Below are positions 1 to 6,473 of a stretch of 20,158 nt of DNA, piece after piece. The notes below the pieces were generated by a model. That model did no database searches, was not told where the DNA came from, and saw nothing but the letters and a program-made list of their open reading frames with translations. The translations under genes and the position numbers were made by a program. How positions within the stretch are numbered: the first letter of the stretch is position 1; every line of letters begins with the position of its first letter. Source of the DNA: Nitrososphaera sp. UBA210 (GTDB taxonomy: Archaea; Thermoproteota; Nitrososphaeria; Nitrososphaerales; Nitrososphaeraceae); NCBI GenBank assembly GCA_002494895.1, contig DADA01000062.1, positions 1 to 20,158 on the forward strand, read 5' to 3'.

Positions 1-830
1 GCAGGTCTGTTGGAGACGTAGCGGGCAAACACGGATCTGGGCCGAAAAAGAATTTGAAGGTAGGCATACGCCCGGGGATATTGACTGACACCAAAACCAA
101 GTTGCAAAATCCGGAGACTGTATCTGCAAGCGATTTTACACGCGAACTGGAAGAGTCGGGAGCCCAAGTTGCGCTGAACCTTGTTTCTTCGGGTATGGAC
201 AAGAGCTCCGCCGACTACGCCAAGGCGGCGCTCAAGGCAGGAGTTTCCTTTGTCAACGCGACCCCGGCGAGAGTGGCGGTTAACCCCACCTTGTCGAGGC
301 AGTTCGCGCAAAAAAGGCTGGTGCTCGCGGGTGACGACCTTCTTAGTCAGTTCGGAGGAACGGCATTCCACAAGGCAATGATTGATTTCATGGTCGAGCG
401 CGGCGTTCACGTGAAGAAAAGCTACCAGCTAGACGTTGGCGGAAGTGCTGAGACCAAGAACACGATGGACGAGCGGGTAAGGATGATGAAGCGCGCAATG
501 AAAACGAGCTCCATAGGAATGGAGGCACCTTACAGATTCGAGTCAGTCGCCGGCACGACAGAGTATACGGATTTTCTCGGAGACTCGCGGAACAGCTATT
601 ATTGGATGTCAAGCGATGGCTTTCTCGGCAGCAGCATAGTCATGGACCTTACTCTGAGGACGAGCGACGGGGCAAATGCGGGGAATGTGCTGCTTGACGT
701 GGTTCGAGCAATAGCTGGCGCGAAAGGAGCAAAAGCAGCAGAAGTGATCTGTGCGTATGGATTCAAGAACCCTCCAAAGCAGTTCAAAATCCGCAAAGCC
801 TATGAGGGCTTTGTAGAGATGTTTGCCTAG
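1..830 (+). CDS. Inositol-1-phosphate synthase family protein (5' end missing)
   Basis: C-terminal part of a protein of the myo-inositol-1-phosphate synthase (Ino1) family, which isomerises glucose-6-phosphate to L-myo-inositol-1-phosphate for inositol lipids and solutes. The reading frame is open to the window edge (first full codon at 3), so the TTG at 54 is not a real start and the N-terminal NAD-binding part lies outside. Seen: GDDLLSQFGGT (family GDDxKSQxGAT), YQLDVGGS (family QLNVGGN), a retained KxxxKT segment, and a KNPPKQ block near the end that matches KSPPKQ of mycobacterial Ino1. Two family positions differ: Leu for Lys in GDDxKSQ and Ser for the last Asn of NVGGN, so activity as a classical synthase is uncertain. 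It precedes thi4 by 42 nt on the same strand. Family assignment is firm; the exact reaction is not. Confidence 0.8.
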   Translation, partial: RSVGDVAGKHGSGPKKNLKVGIRPGILTDTKTKLQNPETVSASDFTRELEESGAQVALNLVSSGMDKSSADYAKAALKAGVSFVNATPARVAVNPTLSRQFAQKRLVLAGDDLLSQFGGTAFHKAMIDFMVERGVHVKKSYQLDVGGSAETKNTMDERVRMMKRAMKTSSIGMEAPYRFESVAGTTEYTDFLGDSRNSYYWMSSDGFLGSSIVMDLTLRTSDGANAGNVLLDVVRAIAGAKGAKAAEVICAYGFKNPPKQFKIRKAYEGFVEMFA

Positions 831-840
831 CTGAAAATCT

Positions 841-848
841 ATTAATAA
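841..848 (+). promoter_or_regulatory. TATA-like box of thi4
   Basis: ATTAATAA, centred about 28 nt upstream of the thi4 ATG. This is the spacing expected for an archaeal promoter giving a leaderless or nearly leaderless mRNA. It suggests thi4 has its own promoter. Confidence 0.45.
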
Positions 849-872
849 CCATAGGAGAAGAAGGTATCTCGT

Positions 873-1685
873 ATGTCAAAGATATTTGCTGACGTCAGCG
901 AGAAAGAGATCACTCGTACTATTGCAGACATGTTCAATGAAACTATGCGTGAGTATACCGATTCTGACGTGATAATTATTGGAGCCGGCCCCGCGGGATT
1001 GAGTGCGGGCAGAGAGATCGCAAAATCTGGCGTCAAGACGCTCATAGTCGAGCAGAACAATTACATCGGTGGCGGCTACTGGGTCGGCGGATACATGATG
1101 AACCCGGTGACCGTAAGAGCCCCGGCTCAGAAAGTCTGGGATGAGCTTGGAGTAAAGTACAGAAGGATAAGCGATGGCCTCTTCGCCACTTGGGGACCTG
1201 AAGCCTGTTCGAAGCTGATCAGTGCCGCATGCGACGCTGGTGTGCGATTTCTTCAGCTGACCAAGTTCGACGACCTTGTGCTAAAGAACAAGCGCGTTGG
1301 TGGTGTCGTCGTTAACTGGATGCCCGTGTCAGCATTGCCTAGGAACATCACTTGCGTCGATCCTGTTGCTCTTGAAAGCAAGATAGTGATCGATGCGTCA
1401 GGCCATGATTCTGTCGCAGTAAAGCGCCTGATGGACAGGGGGTATGTGAAGTGGAAAGGCATGGATCCGATGTGGGTTGAGGGAAGCGAAGACGCAGTTG
1501 TTAACTACACTGGGGAGGTATTTCCAGGGCTCATCGCCGCTGGCATGTCGGTAACCGAAACTCATGGCCTTCCAAGAATGGGTCCGACGTTTGGTTCGAT
1601 GCTTCTCTCTGGCAAAAAGGCTGCCGAGGTAGCACTGGGCAAGCTCAAAGAGATGCCCAACCCGCCAAGGCTGAAGGTCAAGTAA
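873..1685 (+). CDS. thi4: Thiamine thiazole synthase, Thi4 family, with active-site Cys
   Basis: Makes the thiazole moiety of thiamine from NAD and glycine in an iron-dependent reaction. 270 aa, the usual length for archaeal Thi4. Seen: dinucleotide fold VIIIGAGPAGLSAG (residues 33-46), the glycine-rich IGGGYWVGG segment (65-73), NITCVDP (158-164), DASGHD (174-179), and the C-terminal GxxxxxxxETHGxPRMGPTFGSM block. Cys161 (TGC at 1353) sits two residues before Asp163, as yeast Cys205 does before Asp207; His178 matches the second metal ligand, yeast His232. Methanogen enzymes that use free sulfide have His at the Cys position, so this is predicted to be the type that gives up its own Cys sulfur. 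The alternative role as ribose-1,5-bisphosphate isomerase, an old label for this family, is unlikely. The ATG start is supported by the upstream TATA-like box. Confidence 0.92.
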   Translation: MSKIFADVSEKEITRTIADMFNETMREYTDSDVIIIGAGPAGLSAGREIAKSGVKTLIVEQNNYIGGGYWVGGYMMNPVTVRAPAQKVWDELGVKYRRISDGLFATWGPEACSKLISAACDAGVRFLQLTKFDDLVLKNKRVGGVVVNWMPVSALPRNITCVDPVALESKIVIDASGHDSVAVKRLMDRGYVKWKGMDPMWVEGSEDAVVNYTGEVFPGLIAAGMSVTETHGLPRMGPTFGSMLLSGKKAAEVALGKLKEMPNPPRLKVK

Positions 1686-1686
1686 A

Positions 1687-1694
1687 CTTTTATC
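1687..1694 (+). promoter_or_regulatory. TATA-like box of the DUF6775-like gene
   Basis: CTTTTATC, centred about 29 nt upstream of the TTG at 1720. It supports a leaderless TTG start, because the purine-rich GGAGG at 1714-1718 is too close to the TTG to work as a ribosome binding site. Confidence 0.4.
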
Positions 1695-1719
1695 TTCATC
1701 GCCCACTTTTCTTGGAGGA

Positions 1720-2457
1720 TTGGATTTCAAGTACATCCATATCTATCGCAATGATCGCGACGACGGTCTTCGCATTGAAAAAGTAAAACTGGAGGTCAAA
1801 GAGCTTTTCGGAAGATGTGAAGTTGACGTTCGCGAACCATTCCTGATGCACTGGGATGCCGGAGAAAGCGCGATTGATAAAACAAGAATATCTGACCTAA
1901 AGCAGCCAGTCGAGAAGCAGTCCGGGCAGCAGGAGCTAGCGCCTGATGCGATGCCGCTGCATGATGGATTCATGTTGCAGAGGACCCTTGCACAATCGAT
2001 CTCTGACAATGAAAGCCACGCGGATCATGTTCACCTGGTGTTTACGCACCTCATGACGTGCACGTTTGCTGAGGAGGATTGGCGGTATCACGGCCGCGCC
2101 GTAATTTGCGGAACGCCATCCATTGTTTCCATTCCCGGAATAGTTGAAGCGCCTGCAAAACCCAGAGAATTCTACTCTATGCAAGTCCTTGGATTTCAGG
2201 ATCTTGCAAGCCTGAAAAGTCAGTTTGCCGGCAAGTTCATTGATTACGATGATGGGCGGATGACAGAAGCAGCGGCTGGCTATGCGATACAGGCGTTGTT
2301 CTATTTTGCCACTGATGGGGAGCCTTTCTGCGACGACAAGGATTGCCGCCTTTACAACTCCCACTGGCAAGAAGACCTGATAAGGACGCAAGTTGAAAAA
2401 CCGAAATTCTGTCGCATGCATACTCAGCTGGTTAGTAAATTCAAAATAAAAAGCTAG
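1720..2457 (+). CDS. Putative metallopeptidase-like protein (DUF6775 type)
   Basis: A 245-aa soluble protein resembling, from memory, the archaeal DUF6775 family of putative metallopeptidases. Seen: a His-rich central block HVHLVFTHLMTC (103-114) followed by DWRYHGRAVICGTPSIVS (120-137) and GIVEAPAKPREFY, which look like the conserved core. There is also a C-terminal Cys/His set (C204, C209, H215, C231, H234) that could bind a second metal. No signal peptide or membrane segment is seen. The TTG start at 1720 keeps the N-terminal YIHIYRND strand and fits the TATA-like box; the first in-frame ATG is at codon 43 and would remove that region. Substrate and role are unknown. The nearest neighbours are thi4 upstream and trxB downstream, with no clear functional link. 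Confidence 0.65.
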   Translation: MDFKYIHIYRNDRDDGLRIEKVKLEVKELFGRCEVDVREPFLMHWDAGESAIDKTRISDLKQPVEKQSGQQELAPDAMPLHDGFMLQRTLAQSISDNESHADHVHLVFTHLMTCTFAEEDWRYHGRAVICGTPSIVSIPGIVEAPAKPREFYSMQVLGFQDLASLKSQFAGKFIDYDDGRMTEAAAGYAIQALFYFATDGEPFCDDKDCRLYNSHWQEDLIRTQVEKPKFCRMHTQLVSKFKIKS

Positions 2458-2569
2458 TAGCACCAAGTTCTCGTCCGCTTGAGAGCATGCTTCAAGTTCT
2501 TGATCCTTGCATGACACTTTCTTGAAATTCGTTCACGATAGACCTCTAAATGATCCTATTCCGAACGGA

Positions 2570-2577
2570 TTATTAAG
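2570..2577 (+). promoter_or_regulatory. TATA-like box of trxB
   Basis: TTATTAAG, centred about 24 nt upstream of the TTG at 2597, consistent with a leaderless transcript. It lies in the 139-nt gap after the preceding gene. Confidence 0.45.
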
Positions 2578-2596
2578 AGGTATTTGACTTGTCATT

Positions 2597-3568
2597 TTGT
2601 ACGTGTCTGGAGAGCAATCACAGAGTTCCGCTAATCAGAATCATTACGATGTTGTAATAATCGGCTCAGGGCCCGCAGGGTATACCGCGGCCGTTTATAC
2701 GTCAAGGGCCAGGCTATCCACACTCGTAATTTCCGGCACACTGCCAGGGGGCCAGTTAATGACTACGAGTGAAGTAGAGAACTATCCTGGATTTCCAACC
2801 GGGATTTTTGGTCCCGAACTGATGATGAACATGCGCCAGCAGGCCGAGAGGTTTGGAGGCAAGGTAGTCGATGACGAAGTGATAAAGGTCGACTTCAAGG
2901 AGAGGCCATTCGCGATCACGACGCATTCAGAGACCTACAGCGCGGAGGCCGTCATTGTCTGCACGGGTGCTTCGCCGCGCAAGCTGGGAATACCAGCGGA
3001 GCAACAGTTTAGCGGCAGGGGAGTGTCCTATTGCGCGACATGCGATGGCCCGTTCTTCAAAGGCGAAGACATTGTAGTAGTCGGCGGCGGGGACACCGCG
3101 ATAGAGGAAGCCACGTTCCTTACAAAGTTCGGCAAATCCGTAAAAATAGTGCATAGGCGCGAGTCGCTTCGTGCAAGCAAGATCCTGCAAGACAAGGCGC
3201 TGGAGAATCCCAAAATAGAGTTTCTGTGGAATAACGTTGTCTCTGACATCAAGGGAGACAAGAAAGTCGCAACCGTGCTTGTCAAAGACATCAATAGCGG
3301 CAAAGAAAAGTCAATTACCGCGGGTGGCCTTTTTGTGGCCATTGGACACGAACCAAATACTGCGATTTTTCAGGGTCAGTTGCAGCTGGACGACAAGGGC
3401 TACGTTGTCCTAAAAGATCACACTAGGACCAGCGTCGAGGGGGTTTTCGCTGCCGGTGATGTTCACGATCACAGGTACAGGCAGGCAGTGACAGCAGCTG
3501 GGTTTGGCTGCATGGCAGCTATTGATGTCGAAAGATGGCTCTCGGAGCAAAAGACGACAAAGAAATAG
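2597..3568 (+). CDS. trxB: Thioredoxin reductase (NADPH, FAD)
   Basis: Flavoenzyme that passes electrons from NADPH to thioredoxin-like proteins in the cytoplasm. 323 aa, usual for the low-molecular-weight type. Seen in order: FAD fold VVIIGSGPAGYTAA (19-32), redox centre C146-A-T-C149 followed by DGPFF, NADPH fold VVGGGDTAIEEA (161-172), HRRESLRAS (187-195), which suits NADPH over NADH, and the C-terminal FAD motif GVFAAGDVHDHRYRQAVTAAG. The proposed start is TTG at 2597, placed by the TATA-like box; a GTG two codons later (2603) is an alternative that changes almost nothing. The gene is convergent with the cysteine synthase gene, 27 nt apart. Confidence 0.95.
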   Translation: MYVSGEQSQSSANQNHYDVVIIGSGPAGYTAAVYTSRARLSTLVISGTLPGGQLMTTSEVENYPGFPTGIFGPELMMNMRQQAERFGGKVVDDEVIKVDFKERPFAITTHSETYSAEAVIVCTGASPRKLGIPAEQQFSGRGVSYCATCDGPFFKGEDIVVVGGGDTAIEEATFLTKFGKSVKIVHRRESLRASKILQDKALENPKIEFLWNNVVSDIKGDKKVATVLVKDINSGKEKSITAGGLFVAIGHEPNTAIFQGQLQLDDKGYVVLKDHTRTSVEGVFAAGDVHDHRYRQAVTAAGFGCMAAIDVERWLSEQKTTKK

Positions 3569-3595
3569 TCGTTTCTGCGGTTAGATTGTGAATTC

Positions 3596-4600
3596 CTAAA
3601 GATGGTATGCCAGCTCTGACATGTGCTTTGCATTCTTGAGAGCCGTGTCGTATTCCTGCTCGCTCATGATGTTCTCCTTCACGTAAAGGCTCTTGAACTT
3701 TCTGCCGTCGTCCGCAAAGATGCCGACGACCACCCCGTTATCCAGCTCCTGCGCGGTCTGCAGCATGGCTGTCGCTACAGAGCCTGATGAAGGTCCTACG
3801 AGCATGTTTTCCGTTTCGGCGAGCCTCCGTACCGCGTCAAAGGAGTCCTTGTTAGTAGCCGTTATCCACTTGTCGACAACACCTTCACGGCGTTTGAATA
3901 GGTCTGGCATCGAAGATTCTTCAAAATTGCGCAATCCCTGCAGCATATGGTTCTTTTGCGCCTGGACCGCGACGACTTTAATGTTATTGTTCTTTTCCTT
4001 TAGAAATGTCGCGGTGCCAGTGATCGTGCCTCCTGTTCCGCAGCCTGTAGCGAAATGAGTGACTGCCCCGTCAGTCTGCTTCCAGATCTCCGGACCTGTG
4101 CTTTCATAATGGGCCAGAAAGTTGGAATCGTTTTCGTACTGGTTTGGCATGTAGTAGATGTCCGGACGCGGCTTTGAGATGGCCTTGGCAAGAGCGATAC
4201 TCTGGTCTGTCCCTGCCCCCACGCGAGGACAGAGGTCGTCAGAAGTCTCGTGCAGCGTCGCACCCAGGTGGCGCAGTATGTCCTTGGTTTCTTCACTGAC
4301 TTTGTCAGGTATCACTATTTCCACCTTATAGCCAAGAGCGCTAGCAATCCCCGTCAGTGCAATGCCGGTGTTGCCCGAGCTCGGTTCGATTATTATGCTC
4401 TTGTCCTTTTTCAGAACGCCTTTTTTTTCAGCGTCCTTGATCATCCAGTACGCAGCCCTGTCTTTTACAGAGCCAAACGGGTTATGCCACTCTAGCTTTG
4501 CATAAAACTTTACATTCCTTGTTGCAAACGACTTTAGCTCCACCATAGGTGTCTGACCTATGCGTTCGACTAGATTACGGCTCGCTACTGCAATAGTCAT
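3596..4600 (-). CDS. cysM: Cysteine synthase, CysM / O-phosphoserine sulfhydrylase-like
   Basis: PLP enzyme that joins an activated serine to a sulfur donor to form cysteine. 334 aa, fold-type II. Seen: PLP lysine K46 in NPFGSVKDRAA, SSGNTG (74-79), the phosphate loop GCGTGGT (186-192), and PSSGS (270-274). The block with LRN (223-225) then E and P-x-L, and the late ADDGRKFKSLY, resemble Mycobacterium CysM, where the Arg of LRN binds the phosphate of O-phosphoserine and a protein thiocarboxylate (CysO) brings the sulfur. This favours O-phosphoserine over O-acetylserine, by inference. The gene starts one base after the stop of tusA (TAG at 4604-4602, ATG at 4600-4598), so the two are almost surely co-transcribed and TusA may be the sulfur carrier. 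A cystathionine beta-synthase-like role is a weaker alternative; no CBS domain is present. Confidence 0.88.
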   Translation of the reverse strand: MTIAVASRNLVERIGQTPMVELKSFATRNVKFYAKLEWHNPFGSVKDRAAYWMIKDAEKKGVLKKDKSIIIEPSSGNTGIALTGIASALGYKVEIVIPDKVSEETKDILRHLGATLHETSDDLCPRVGAGTDQSIALAKAISKPRPDIYYMPNQYENDSNFLAHYESTGPEIWKQTDGAVTHFATGCGTGGTITGTATFLKEKNNNIKVVAVQAQKNHMLQGLRNFEESSMPDLFKRREGVVDKWITATNKDSFDAVRRLAETENMLVGPSSGSVATAMLQTAQELDNGVVVGIFADDGRKFKSLYVKENIMSEQEYDTALKNAKHMSELAYHL

Positions 4601-4601
4601 T

Positions 4602-4838
4602 CTATTTCGCCTTCTTTATCAAGAACTCGAGTTCCTTCTCGGACTTGTTCAACGACAGCAACTGATGGCCATTGCGGTTCACCCATCTTGATATGTCCTC
4701 CTCGGATTCAGGGTCGTCGGTTACCACCTTTAGAACATCGCCTATCTTCAGCCGCTCAATCTCCATTTTGGTGCGGAAAACGGGCTCTGGGCAGTAAAGC
4801 CCCCTTGCGTCGATCGACTTTGTCGCTGAGGTGCTCAT
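4602..4838 (-). CDS. tusA: TusA-family sulfur carrier protein
   Basis: Small cytoplasmic protein that carries sulfur as a persulfide on one cysteine. 78 aa, the usual TusA length. Seen: DARGLYCPEPVFRTK with the C16-P-E-P19 motif at the start of the first helix, then the GDVLKVVTDDPESEEDISRW strand-helix part. The chosen ATG (4838) gives the normal length; the frame is open upstream but that part has no family likeness and is AT-rich promoter sequence. A TATA-like TTTATTA (complement of about 4871-4878) lies ~37 nt upstream, which fits a short leader. It is directly followed by the CysM-type gene, so a role in handing sulfur to cysteine synthesis is proposed. Other possible clients are tRNA thiolation or molybdopterin/Fe-S assembly. 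Confidence 0.9.
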   Translation of the reverse strand: MSTSATKSIDARGLYCPEPVFRTKMEIERLKIGDVLKVVTDDPESEEDISRWVNRNGHQLLSLNKSEKELEFLIKKAK

Positions 4839-4951
4839 GACAACGAACGTTAATAAAAATACAGATTGTTTGTAATAAATGTATTCGTTTCTCACAAATA
4901 ACGTCATTTCATTTCGAGGCGACGCACTTTTTAGATTGAGGAAAAGCGAAT

Positions 4952-5701
4952 CTACCTGAATAGGTCACTTTTCTTCGGTCTTATTAGGTCGCGAATTGTC
5001 GCATCTGATACCTTTTCAAAACCGTATCCGCGGACTATTGCCACGGGAATCCGTTCAGATTTGCCCATGACTAGTTCCGCGGCAGAAGCTATTTCGTCGG
5101 CAATCGCGATTTCAGTCACTAGCAATTTTCTCCCATACATGTCGCGTTTTCCAATGTAGCTTTTGATCGGCTTGATGCCTGCGACTCCGATCGCCGTGTT
5201 TGTTTGTCCGATGCGAAACGCCCTGCCAAACGTGTCCGCGATGATTACGGCTATTCTTGCGCCGGTTTTCCTCTCAATTGAATCTGAAAGACGGCGCGCA
5301 GATCTGTCAGGATCTGCTGGAAGCAGGACGGCAGACTCTTTGCCCTCCGCGTTGCTCTGATCCACTCCGGCGTTGGCGCACACAAAGCCGTGATTCGTTT
5401 CACTGATAATGATCCCGCTTTTTGCTTTCACGATAGATGCGGACTCACGTAATATGACTTCTGTCACTTGCGGATCCTTTCCTTGCTCCGTCGCCAGCTT
5501 GTTTGCCATCCTGCCTGGGCGGACGGTACGGAGATCGACTATGCGCCCCTCCGCCTTTGAGACGATCTTTTGCGCTATTACCATAATGTCCCCGTCGAGA
5601 ATCCTGCGGCTGTTCCGCTTGGCAGCATCGGCAATGATGGCACCAAGATCGTCTCCCTTCTTTATGTCAGAGGCAATCATAATGGGAATTATCTTTATCA
5701 A
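4952..5701 (-). CDS. cofE: Coenzyme F420:L-glutamate ligase
   Basis: GTP-dependent enzyme that adds gamma-linked glutamates to F420-0, finishing coenzyme F420. 249 aa, the usual length of stand-alone archaeal CofE. Seen: N-terminal IKIIPIMIASDIKKGDDLGA, DGDIMVIAQKIVSKAEGR (37-53), the metal/GTP region GIIISETNHGFVCANAGVDQSN (96-117), and ADTFGRAFRIGQTNTAIGVAG. The TTG at 5701 is the only start after the in-frame stop that keeps the N-terminal strand. A TTTTTTAA box (complement of 5726-5733) lies 28 nt upstream, again leaderless. The gene sits between tusA and serB on the same strand but 113 nt from tusA, so it probably forms a separate unit. It implies that the organism makes F420. Confidence 0.93.
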   Translation of the reverse strand: MIKIIPIMIASDIKKGDDLGAIIADAAKRNSRRILDGDIMVIAQKIVSKAEGRIVDLRTVRPGRMANKLATEQGKDPQVTEVILRESASIVKAKSGIIISETNHGFVCANAGVDQSNAEGKESAVLLPADPDRSARRLSDSIERKTGARIAVIIADTFGRAFRIGQTNTAIGVAGIKPIKSYIGKRDMYGRKLLVTEIAIADEIASAAELVMGKSERIPVAIVRGYGFEKVSDATIRDLIRPKKSDLFR

Positions 5702-5746
5702 TATGGCGGGTAATGACGATGGCGGTTAAAAAACGGGTCGGTTATC

Positions 5747-6415
5747 CTATTGCCTTCTGCCGGAAGTGGCATTAATCAATACGGTCTCTCCGAATTTTTT
5801 TTTTAGCAAGTGTAGTAGGAGGCTCAGGTCACGCTTGTCGATAGTTTCGTCGGCCTTTTCCCTCACTACATCGACCGGGCAGAAACCAACCGTAAAGCCG
5901 GCCAGAGCAAACAGTTTCAAGTCATTTGCTCCGTCGACTACAACGACAATGTCCTCCTTTCTGAATCCCCATTCTTTTATGGTCGACCTCACGGCTGCTG
6001 CCTTGTCAGAAGTCACGTGCATCACCACATCTTCCAGCTTGCCATCATTGAACACCAGCTGGTTTGAGAATATCTTGTCGATCCCGAGCTCTTCTTTGAG
6101 CCTATCAGTGATTATCGTAAAACCTCCCGAGACTGCAATCATCTTCCATCCTGCCTTTTTGAGCGCAGAGCAGAGCTCCTTGGCTCCCGGCATAAGAGGC
6201 AGGCTCTCGCCTATCTTTTTCGCATCTTCGTATGTTATCCCGCGAAGCGCGTGAACGCGTCGCCGCAGGCCCTCCTCCCAGTCAATCTGGCCCCGGATGC
6301 CTGCATTAGTGATGTCCCAGATCTCTTTTTCTTTCTTTGGACCCTTTATCTGCGCAAGAACTGGAAGGTATTCCGCATTGAGCAAGACGCCTTCCACATC
6401 AAAGATGATCAGCAT
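5747..6415 (-). CDS. serB: Phosphoserine phosphatase-like HAD hydrolase
   Basis: HAD-superfamily phosphatase, most like SerB, which hydrolyses O-phosphoserine to serine in the last step of serine synthesis. 222 aa from the ATG at 6415; a TTG at 6433 would add six residues. The TTAATATA box (complement of 6451-6458) predicts a transcript start near 6429, which favours the ATG with a short leader. Seen: motif I FDVEGVLL with nucleophile D6 but Glu8 in place of the usual Asp, as in ThrH-type enzymes; the SerB cap block ITNAGIRGQIDWEEGLRRRV; motif II S96-G-G; motif III K138; motif IV VVVDGANDL with D161 and D165, where the first Gly of the usual GDGxND is Val. A run of ten A (coding strand) near the 3' end is a possible sequencing-error site, but the frame is intact. 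Substrate could differ from phosphoserine. Confidence 0.8.
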   Translation of the reverse strand: MLIIFDVEGVLLNAEYLPVLAQIKGPKKEKEIWDITNAGIRGQIDWEEGLRRRVHALRGITYEDAKKIGESLPLMPGAKELCSALKKAGWKMIAVSGGFTIITDRLKEELGIDKIFSNQLVFNDGKLEDVVMHVTSDKAAAVRSTIKEWGFRKEDIVVVVDGANDLKLFALAGFTVGFCPVDVVREKADETIDKRDLSLLLHLLKKKFGETVLINATSGRRQ

Positions 6416-6473
6416 GATTCGTTGCTTATGCAAAGCAAAATCTCGTCTGTATATTAAGCTTATCCACGTTTCC

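Noticed and set aside
1936..2517. 193-codon open frame on the - strand
   Set aside because: Antisense to the metallopeptidase-like gene, with no recognisable domain and no promoter.
5795..5804. Ten-T run (ten A on the coding strand) in serB as a frameshift
   Set aside because: The frame is continuous and all HAD motifs lie before it; at most the last ~16 residues would be affected.
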